Positions 20,401 to 32,400 of a DNA stretch of 64,000 bases are shown here, piece by piece. Below the pieces are notes generated by a model. The model saw only the letters and a list, made by a program, of their open reading frames with translations, was not told the DNA's origin and made no database searches. The stretch comes from Methanobrevibacter sp. (GTDB lineage Archaea; Methanobacteriota; Methanobacteria; Methanobacteriales; Methanobacteriaceae). The first letter of the stretch is position 1. Every line of letters starts with the position of its first letter. Location of the stretch: assembly GCF_017940815.1 (NCBI RefSeq), contig NZ_JAGAXX010000028.1, positions 1-64,000 on the forward strand. Direction: 5' to 3'. The position numbers were made by a program, and so were the translations under genes.

Positions 20401-23400
20401 AATGGTACATTCATTGACAACATCGCTTCACACAACGGTGGTGGAGCATATGTAATGGTTGACTCAATCCCTTATGTTGACTATGACTTATTCAAACACA
20501 CTGGTATCTATGAGGAATCAACCGAAAGAATCAACTGGAACGTAGGAAGCAGAAACGTAATCTACTCCTCACTATTTGAGAACAACAACATCGACTACTA
20601 CATGAACGTGTCAGCTGTCGTATCAGGTCTTACTGCAGTTATCACTGTAACTGTACCTGTTGACGCAAACAAGTCAAAAGGTGGTAAAGTTGTATTTGAC
20701 ATCACATACACCAACCAGACCGGTTCCTACAAGACCCAATACGTATTGGACAACTTCGATGACAATCCTGGAACAATCACTTTGAACCTTCCAAGTTCAG
20801 AGGTTGGTCACTATGATGTTATTGTACAATTCTCAGAACAGACTTACTTAATGAAACAGTTCAATGTATCCTATAACGTAACTGACCCAAGAGGGGACTT
20901 TGAAATCTTACAAGGTTTAATTAATGACGCAATCGCCAACCATTTCGCTGAATTAGATTTAACTAGAAGTTACACTTTCACTCCAGGTAATGAAACAAAT
21001 CCTTTGGATTTCAACGTATATGACATTGAAATTAACGCTCCGTTAATAATCAACGGTCATGGATGGACAATCAACGCATTAGGATACTGCAGAATCTTTG
21101 CCGTTAACGGCGCTAATGTGGTATTAAATGATCTCAAGATAATAAACGGTGCTAACGCAACCGACGGTGGTGCAATCTACTGGGCTGGAAGCAACGGTAC
21201 TGTCAGACACACTGAATTTACAAACAACACTGCAACCCATGACGGTGGTGCAATCTACTTCGCACCAACAGCTGCGGATTCACAAGTGCTCAACTGTACA
21301 TTCGAGGACAACACAGCAGGCGAAGACGGTGGAGCTATCGACTGGAACGCAACAAGAGGTGTTCTCAACGATTCCGAATTTATAAACAATGCTGCTGGCA
21401 GTTACGGTGGAGCATTATGCCGTGAAGTCAACGCTGATGGAGGATATGGTAACAACAACGTGTTCATCAACAACACTGCTGGTGAGGTCGGTGGTGCAAT
21501 CGCTTGGATGAAATCCGAAAGTATCACAATCAACAATTACGACTTCATCAACAACACTGCAGGATACAGCGGTGGAGCAATCTACGTAGGTGAAGGCAGT
21601 GGAAACTGTGTAGTGAAAAACTCATACTTCGAGGCAAATGAGGTTACCGGAGAACCTGGTCACGGTGGAGCTATCGAATGGTATTCAAAAGAGGGTACAA
21701 TCGACAACTCCGAATTCGTAAACAACAAGGCATATAAAGGTGGTGCAGTATTTGTAGGTCAGGTTGCTGGTGACATCAACATCACAAACTCTGTATTTAC
21801 AAACAACACCGCATTGACTCATGGTGGGGCAATTGACGCAAACGCATCCTCTGTAATAATGGAACACTCAGAGTTCTACAACAACACTGCAGAATACGGT
21901 GGAGCATTATATGTTGGAGGTGCAGGTGAACACAACTCCGTAGGATATTGTCTTTTCATCGGAAACAACGCAACCGAAAACGGTGGTGCAATCGACTGGG
22001 CTGCATCCAACGGTAATGTTTTAGAATCCACATTCGAGTACAACCACGCTAAAAACGGTGGTGCAGTATTCGTAGGTGGTTTGGCTGAAGAGGGAAGCGT
22101 AATCAACTCAACATTCAACCACAACTCAGCAGATGAAAAAGGTGGTGCTGTTTGCTGGAACGCAACAATCGGTAGATTAACAGGTTCAACATTCTTCAAC
22201 AACTCTGCTCAATTAGGTGGTGCAACCTATAGGGGTGCAAACTCAACCGGTGGATTTGGATACGACAACGATTATATTTCAAACCATGCTGAATTGGACG
22301 GTGGTGCAATCTACTGGAACGGTGCCGGTGGTAACATTACCTACTCCGAGTTCCACAACAACACTGCAGGCAGAAACGGTGGTGCAGTATATGTAGGTGC
22401 TGTCGGAGCAACCGCATACATTACCGATGCATTATTTGTTAACAACGATGCAGGAGGCAACGGTGGTGCTGTTGACTGGGCTGCATCCAACGGACACATA
22501 TTAAGATCCACTTTTGAGTACAACGACGCTGTAAACGGTGGTGCAGTATTCATCGGTGGTTCAGCAGAAGGTGGAAGTGTAATCAACTCAACTTTCAATC
22601 ACAACACTGCAAAAGAAAAAGGTGGAGCTATTGACTGGAACTCTACAATTGGTAGATTGTCAGGTTCAACATTCTTCAACAACTCTGCTCAATTAGGTGG
22701 TGCAACCTACAGAGGTGCAAACTCAACCGGTGGATTCGGATACGACAACGTTTATATTTCCAACAAGGCTGAGTTAGACGGTGGTGCTATCTACTGGAAC
22801 GGTGCTGGTGGTAACATTACCGACTCCGAGTTCCACGACAACATTGCTGGTAGAAACGGTGGTGGTGTTTATGTTGGTGCTGTCGGTGCAACCGCTTACA
22901 TTACCGATGCATTATTTGACAACAACACAGCCGGTGAAAACGGTGGTGCTGTTGACTGGGCTGCATCCAACGGACACATATTAAGATCAACATTCGAGTA
23001 CAACAATGCTAACAATGGTGGTGCTGTATACGTCGGAGGTTCAGCTGACAGTGGAAGTGTAATTAACTCAACATTCAATTACAACCATGCTGAAGAGAAC
23101 GGTGGTGCAATCGACTGGAATGCCGCTGGTGGAAACATAACCAATTCACAATTCACAGAAAACACTGCTGGAAACGGTGGTGCAGTATACGTAGGTGCAG
23201 AAGGTGCAACCACATACATTACCGATGCAAAATTCGAAAGAAACAAAGCTGACTTAAACGGTGGTGCTGTTGACTGGGCTGCATCCAACGGACACATATT
23301 GACATCAGAGTTCAACTACAATGAAGCTGTAAACAACGGTGGTGCTGTATTCATTGGTGGTTCTTCAGGAAACGGTACAATCATCAACTCCACATTCAAC

Positions 23401-26400
23401 TACAACCATGCTGGAGAAAACGGTGGAGCTATTGACTGGAACTCAACTATTGGTAAATTAATCGGTTCAAACTTCACATTCAACTCCGCAAAATACGGTG
23501 GTGCAACATTCAGAGGTGCTAACGCAACCGGTGGTTACGGATACAACAACAGATACATTTCAAACTACGCTGAAATCAACGGTGGTGCTATTGACTGGAA
23601 TGCAACTGGTGGAAACATTACACATTCCTACTTCTACAACAACACTGCTGGTGAAAACGGTGGAGCATTGTTCGTAGGAACTCACGGAGCTACCGCTTAC
23701 ATTACAGATGCTCAATTTGAAAGCAACAAGGCAGGAAACCGTGGTGGAGCTATTGATATCTACGCATCAAACACACACATAATCAATTCAAACTTCACAA
23801 CCAACAAAGCAGACTACGGTGGTGCTGTATTTGCAGGACACAACGCTGAAGTGAGTGAAATAACCAATTCAACATTCATAAGCAACACTGCAACATACAA
23901 CGGTGGTGCTGTTGACTGGAACGCTTCATCAGGTAAAATTACAGACTCCAATTTCGAGCAGAACACTGCTGACTATGGTGGTGCTGTGTTTGTAGGAGCA
24001 AGTACCAACGATGGATATGTGAAAGGATCCAACTTCACATACAACGTTGCAAAGACTCGTGGTGGAGCTATCGACTGGAACGCTTCAAACGGACATGTGA
24101 ACGATTCAATATTTGTAGGAAACCAAGCTGTTGACGGTGGTGCAATCTATGTAGGTTCAGGCGCTTCAAACGGACACGTATACAACTCAACATTCATCTC
24201 AAACAGAGCTGATGACAAGAAAGGTAAAGGTGGAGCAATACTCTTCCACACCGTGGACCAAGTCTACGTTGGCATGTCCAACTTCACAGACAACACAGCT
24301 GACCATGCAGGAGCAATCTACATTGATGAATGTAACAGTGCAGTGATAGAGACTTCGGACTTCACAGCCAACTCCGCTAACAATGACGGTGCAATCCACT
24401 GGCAAGGTAAAAACGGAACATTAAGAGACTCAACATTCACAGAAAACTCCGCTACCCAAGATGCTGGTGCAATCGGATGGAAAGGTGTTGAAAGTGACAT
24501 CTATAATGTGACATTCTCCAAAAACACTGCTGGCGGAAAAGGTGGTGCAGTCTACTGGGTAAATGTGACTGATGATAACATATACAATGTGACATTCACC
24601 GAAAACCAGGCATTTAAAGGTGGTGCAGTATACTGGGATTCCGGAAACGGTACAATATATAATGCAACATTCAAATCCAACGTAGCGTTCGAGGAAGGTG
24701 GAGCAGTTTACATCAATGGCCTTTCAGGAAACGCTTTGACAAATGCAACATTCACATCAAACAGGGCTACCGGATACTTCAACCCAGAAGGAATTGAATA
24801 CGGTGACGGTGGTGCATTATACATTACCGATTCCGACAACATGGAATTGAACGACTTGAAATTCGACAAGAACGCTGCTGCATTGAGCGGTGGTGCAATC
24901 TATGTTAACAACACTGACGATTCAGAGTTATACGGATTGACATTCAACGACAACAGTGCAAACAAGGTTGGAGGAACAATCTACTGGACTTCATCAAGCA
25001 ATGATACAATCCATGACATATCCATCAATAAGAGTACCGCTCACGATGAAGGAGGAGCAATCTACCTTACCGATATGGAAGCTACCTTGGAAGACATTAA
25101 AATTGATCAGTCCACTGCAAGCTATGCTTCAGCAGGAGCGATTTATGCAAACGGTAACATTACAATAAACAATGCTACATTGACCAACTTCAAGTCATTG
25201 AATGATGTCGCATCAGCAATACTCTTTGATGGAGGAAACTCAACTATTGCAAACTCCACATTGACAGGAAACAATGCAATTGTTATCAATGAGGACACTA
25301 CAGTTCATGTGATTAAAAACACAATCAACGACAACCCGGCTGATGGATACGCAGTCTTGAACGGAGGTACATTATACCTTGAGAAAAACGATTTCGATGA
25401 TGTAATCATCAATGCAGGTGTAATCAAGACCCAAACCTACACTGTCGTTTTAGGAAATAAAACTGTAAATGTGACTAAAGGTGATGTTGTAACCTTGAAT
25501 GCAACAATCGTGGATGACACTAAGAACAACGACATCGTTGTAGTCGAGTCATTCTACTTCCATGATCTTACAACCGGTGCAACTATACCTTCAACATACA
25601 CTGGCAGGGCAAACTATGGAACATATGTGGCTGAGGAACAAGGAAAATATATTATTTCCTCAGAGGATGTAGGATTGACAAACAACACAATCCTCACTGG
25701 TACATTAGTCGTTAAGGCATCTAACAATATTGAGTTCAACATTACTAAAATCAATGAAGGGGAAAACGTAACAATCAAGGTAGAATTATTGCCACCTGAC
25801 AACAACTTCCCATACCAAGGAAACATCTCATTGACTGTTGACGGCAAACCGTACAATGTTGAAATCATAAACGGAACAGGTACATTAACATTGACCAACC
25901 TCTCCGCAGGAACCTACAAGGTAACTGCAGCATATGTAGGTGACGAGTTCCACAACAATGCAACAAATACTACATACTTCATTGTGAACTTGCGTGAGAC
26001 CCTAATCAACATTACAGTTAATAATATATTATATGGTCAAAACGCAACTGCGGTTGTAACCACAAACGCAAACGGAACCGTAAGAATATTGATCAACGGT
26101 AACAGGGTAGTTGAAATCATAAACGGAACTGCTACATTGAATATCACTGGCCTTGCTCCAGGTAAATATTCAGCTACTGTAATATACCCTGGAAACGACT
26201 ATTTCAAAATGAACTATAATGAAACAAGCTTTGAAGTGTACAAGAACAATGCTGTAATCGATTCAATCGAATTTGCAAGGGTTGTTCCTGTAGGTACTGA
26301 AAACACAATCACTGTGACCATGGGCAATGTGACAAGCGGAACCATTACAATTGAAGTGAATGGAGTCAACTACACTGCCCCAATCGTGAATAAGGTTGCC

Positions 26401-29400
26401 AAATTGAATGTGACCTTGCCTGTAGGCAAAGATTATGCAGTAAACGCATACTTCCTAGGTGACAATTACTTCAACGCAACCAACAAGACCGGTGGAACAT
26501 TCGAAGTGACTGACAAAAACGTTACTGTAATCAACATCAGCTCAATCAATGTGATTGAAGTCGACGGCAGATTGGTAATCAACTTCACAACCAACACAAC
26601 TGCCCCATTGAATGTAACAATCAATGGAAAACCAGTGACTGTCGTTGATAATTCAGTTGTTGCAGACACAAGTGCTGTTGGAACTTACATGCTTGTGGTA
26701 ACATCTCCTGAAAACGCATATTACTCTTCAGGTTACAATTCCACAATGTACACAGTAATCAAGCACAACTCAACTGTAAACATAACTGTCGATCCAGTGC
26801 ATTACGTTGGAGATGCATTCACAATAATCATTGGCAACAACACCAATGTTACCGTAACAATCAACGGTAGACCTTATGCTGTTGGCGCTGACGGTAAAGT
26901 GGTCATCGACACTACCAAATTGGCAGCTGGAGACTACATTGTAAGTGCAGTAATCGCTGAAAATGATAAATACTATGGTAACAGCACTGAAGCCACATTC
27001 GACATTATCAAATACAATGCTACAATCGACTCTGTGGTTGTTACTCCTACTGTTGAAGTCGGACAAAACCTCACAGTTACTGTAACAATGGGCAATGTGA
27101 CTTCCGGAAATGTTTTAATGGAATTATACGGTAACAACTACACTGTACCGATTGTAAACAGTGTCGCTACTATTAATGTAACCGCTACTAAAATCGGTAA
27201 CGACTTCGGTGTGACTGCATACTTCCTTGGAGACGACAAATACAACGCTACCAGCAAGGCTGGAAACACATTCAACGTAACCGGTAAATACCCAACTGTT
27301 ATTATAATCAATGTTACTAGCGTAGTTGAAGTTGATGACTTGTTAATAGTCAACATCACAACAAACACTACTGCTCCATTGATCGTTGAAGTGAACGGAA
27401 ACCCAGTAACAGTGAACAGCACAGGTCAATTCATTGCAGACACAAGCGTTGCAGGAACATACACTATAACAGCAAGAACCGATGAAGGTGATTTATACTA
27501 CGGTGGATTCAACTCCACAACATTCAACGTAATCAAGCACAACTCAACTGTCAATGTGACTGTTGACCCAGTGCACTTTGTTGAAGACGTATTCACAATC
27601 AACGTAACCAACAACACTGCTGTTGTCGTAACAATCAACGGTAATGTCTACGATGTCAAAGCTGATGGAACAGTTAACATTGATACAACCAAATTGGCTG
27701 CTGGAGAATACATTGTAACAGCAACAATCGCTGAAAATGATAAATATTATGGTAACAGTTCAACTGCAAAATTCAATGTTGTAAAATACAATGCTGAAAT
27801 TATCTCAGTCGTTGCAAGTCCTTCAATTGCTCCTCACGGTCAAAACACTACCTTAACAGTAACAATGGGTAATGTGACTGATGGAATGATCACTATTGAA
27901 GTGAACGGTACAAATTACACCGCTCCAATAGTCTCAGGTGTAGCTACCTTGAACATAAGCTTGCCAATCGGCAAATACGCTAACGTAACTGCATACTTCC
28001 TTGGAGACTACAAGTACAATGCAACAAACAAGACTGGAAACGCATTTGAAGTTACCGACAAGAACATTACTGTAATCACAATTGATGTTGAAAGCGTTGT
28101 TGTGGTTGACGATGAAGTGATTGTAACATTAAATACAAACACTACAGCTCCATTGAATGTGACTGTTAACGGTAAGCCAGTAACTTTAGTGGACAATAAG
28201 TTCACTGCTGACACTTCCGCTGCTGGAACATACACTATTGTTGCCAGAGCTGATGAAAATGAGTTCTACACAAGTGGATTCAATTCAACAACATTCACTG
28301 TAATCAAGTACAACTCTACTGTTGACATTGCTGTTGACCCAGTGCATTATGTGAACGACACTTTCACAATTATTGTAACCAGCAATACCACTGTTAATGT
28401 AACCATTAACGGTAAATCATACACTGTTGGTGCTGACGGTAAAGTTAACATTGACACTGCAGCTTTAGCAGCTGGTGATTATGTAATCAATGCTGTCGTG
28501 GCTGAAAATGATAAATACTATGGAAACTCTTCAAATGCAACATTCACTATAGTGAAATACAATGCTGAAATCGCATCTGTGGTTGCAACCCCTGTTGTTG
28601 CTGTAGGCCAAAACACTACAATAACTGTGACTATGGCTAATGTGACAAGCGGAACAATCACAATTGAAGTAAACGGCGTAAACTACACAGCAACAATCAA
28701 TAACAAGATTGCTGTGTTGAATGTAACCTTGCCTGTGGGCAAAGACTATCCTGTAACTGCATACTTCCTAGGTGATTACAAGTACAATGCAACCAGCAAA
28801 GCAGGAAACACATTTGAAGTAACCGACAAGAACGTTACAATAATAACTATTGATGTTGAAAGCGTTGTTGTGGTTGACGATGAAGTTATCGTTACAATTA
28901 CCACAAACACTACTGCTCCATTGAACGTGACTGTAAACGGCAAACAAGTAACCTTAAACAGCACTGGACAATTTGTAGCAGACACCAGTGTTGCCGGAAA
29001 TTACAACATTGTTGCCAGAGCTGATGAAAACGAGTTCTACTCAAACGGATTCAATTCAACAACATTCACTGTAATCAAAAATAATTCAACAGTCAACATC
29101 ACTGTTGATTCAGTGCATTACGTTGAAGATGACTTCACAATCACAATCAGCAACAATACAAATGTAACCGTAACTATCAACGGTAAGACCTATGCAGTCA
29201 AAGCTGACGGTACAGTTGACATTGACACAACCGCATTAGACGCAGGAGAATACATTGTAATCGCAACTATTGCAGAAAACGATAAGTATTATGGAAACAC
29301 TTCAACTGCAACATTCAACATTGTCAAGTACAATGCTACAATCGAATCAGTTGTTGCAACCCCTACCACTGAAATCGGTCAAAACATTACAATTACCGTA

Positions 29401-32400
29401 ACAATGGGCAATGTGACTGACGGAACAGTGCTGGTAGAAGTATACGGACACAATTACACAGTCCCAATAACCTCAGGTGTAGCTAAACTCAATGTTACAG
29501 CAACAGTCATTGGTGACAACTTCCCTGTAACTGCATACTTCTTAGGTGATAACAAGTACAATGCAACCAGCAAAGCTGGAAACACCTTCAATGTAACCGG
29601 TAAATACACTACCGTAATCACAATTGATGTTGAAAGCGTTGTTGTGGTTGATGATGAAGTGATTGTAACAGTAACCACAAACACTACTGCTCCATTGAAC
29701 GTGACTGTAAACGGCAAACAAGTAACCTTAAACAGCACAGGACAATTTGTAGCAGACACAAGTGCTGCCGGAACATACACAATCACAGCAAAAACAGAGG
29801 AAAGTGAATTCTACTATGGTGCAGTCAACTCAACAACATACACTGTAATCAAGCACAACTCTACTGTTGACATTGCTGTGGATCCAGTGCATTATGTGAA
29901 CGACACTTTCACAATCACTGTAACCAGCAATACCACTGTTAATGTAACAATTAACGGTAAAGTCTACACTGTTGGTGCTGACGGTAAGGTTGACATTGAT
30001 ACAGCAACTTTACCTGCTGGCGAATACATTGTAAATGCTGTTGTGACTGAAAGCGACAAGTATTATGGTAACTCCTCAACTGCAACATTCAACATTGTAA
30101 AATACAATGCTGAAATCATCTCAGTTGTTGCAGCTCCAACAATCGGTCCTGTAGGTCAAAACACTACTTTCACAGTGACAATGGGCAACGTAACCACTGG
30201 AACTGTTAAAATCGAAGTAAATGGTGTTAACTACACTGTACCAATCGTTGACGGTGTGGCTACATTGAATGTAACAATGCCTCTCGGCAAGTACGATAAT
30301 GTATCTGCTTACTTCCTAGGAGATTACAAGTACAATGCAACCAACAAGACCGGAAATGCATTTGAAGTTACCGACAAGAACATTACATTTATCACAATCG
30401 ATGTAGAAAGCGTTGTTGTGGTTGACGATGAATTGATTGTAACACTCAATACCAACACTACAGCTCCATTGAACGTGACTGTAAACGGCAAACCAGTAAC
30501 TCTCGTGGACAACAAGTTCACTGCTGACACTTCCGTAGCTGGAACATACACTATTGTTGCAAAAGCAGATGAAAACGAGTTCTACTCAAATGGATTCAAT
30601 TCAACAACATTCACTGTAATCAAGCACAACTCTACTGTTGACATTGCTGTTGACCCAACACACTATGTTGGAGATGACTTCACAATCATTGTGACAAGCA
30701 ACACTACAGTTACAGTTGCTATCAACGGTAAATCATGCACTATTGATGCTGACGGTAAAGTGATTATTAACACTACCGCTCTTGATGCAGGAGAATACAT
30801 CGTGACCGCAACAGTCACTGAAAACGACAAGTACTATGGAAACACTACAACAAAAACATTCAACATTGTTAAAGTGGCATCCAAAGTCAATGTGACTGCT
30901 GAAAACATCGTATACGGTAACGAATCCGAAATCACAGTTAAAGTTCCAGTCCAACAAACAGGATACGTGACAATAACTGTCAACAACAAGAACTACACTG
31001 AAGTGATTACTAACGGCGAAGCTAAATTCACAATTCCAAACCTTAACGTTGGAACATACACTGTGAATGTAACATACTTAGGAGACAACACATACAACTC
31101 CTCAACAAATACTACAAGCTTCAATGTGACAAAAGCTGAATTGACTGCAACCGTTGAAGGTAAAAACATTACAGTAGATGAAAACTCAACATTCATCGTA
31201 AATGTTGATCCAAACTTCAAAGGAAACGTTTCAATCACTGTCGATGGCGTAACTTATGACGGATCAGTAAAATCCTTAATTGAAATGGACAAACTCACTG
31301 CTGGTGATAAGACCGCTACCGTAAGGTTCTACGGTGACGACAACTTCAATGAAACAACCATGGATGTCAACTTCAAAGTATCCAAACTCGATACAAACAT
31401 GAGGGTAATTGACAACGGTAATGGAACCGTAATGGTTATTGTTCCTGACAATGCAACAGGTAATGTGACAGTCAAACTCGGTGATAAGACATACAACGCA
31501 ACTATTGTGAACGGAACCGCTATTGTGAACATGGATGATGTTCCATCCGGCAAATACAATGTGACCGTAAGCTACCCTGGAGATGACAGGTACAACAATG
31601 CTACAGTTAACGCAAGCATTGAAATCAAACCTAAAGAAACTCCAATAAGCGTCAACGTAACCAACATCAAGGTTGGAGATGTTGAAACAATCATTGTAAG
31701 CGTGCCAAGCGATGCAACAGGAAACATAACAATTTCAATTGACGGTAAACCATACACAGCAGCTATTGTGAACGGCAATGCAACATTCACAATTTCCGAC
31801 TTGACTGCCGGAAACAAGACAGTTGCAGTTAACTACCTTGGAGACACCAAGTACGGTGCTAACTTCACTTCCGCACAATTCACAGTATCCAAACGTGAAT
31901 CATACGTGAACGTGGATGTTGAAGCAACCAACGTAGGAAGCCCAGTAACAATCAGTGTGGAAATCCCTGAAAACGCAACAGGAATTGTCATTGTAAATGT
32001 TGACGGAACAAACTACACAGTACAAACAGTCAATGGTAAAGGATCCCTTGCAATAACTGGTGTTGGAAACACAACTCACACAGTTAAAGTGACCTATCTC
32101 GGTGATGACCAATACTTCAACAGCACAAACAGCACAACATACGGTCTCAAAAAGCTCGCTTCAGAAGTGACAGTTAAAGTTGACAATATCTATGCTGGCG
32201 AAACTGCTGTATTGGAAATTACAGTAACAGATGGTGCAACAGGAAACGTAACCATTAAGATTGGTGACGAGTATCAAGACACAGTTGGTGTAACAAGTGG
32301 AAAAATCACTGTAAACGTTCCAGGATTAACTGCTGGAGACAAGACAGTTGAAGTCACATACAACGGTGACGACAAGTACTTGCCAAGTGAAAACTCCACA

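Noticed and set aside
2450-30874. Repeats at regular spacing in the giant genes as a CRISPR-like array or minisatellite
   Set aside because: The periods are multiples of three within one open frame and encode beta-helix rungs and Ig-like domains; there are no conserved short repeats with unique spacers.
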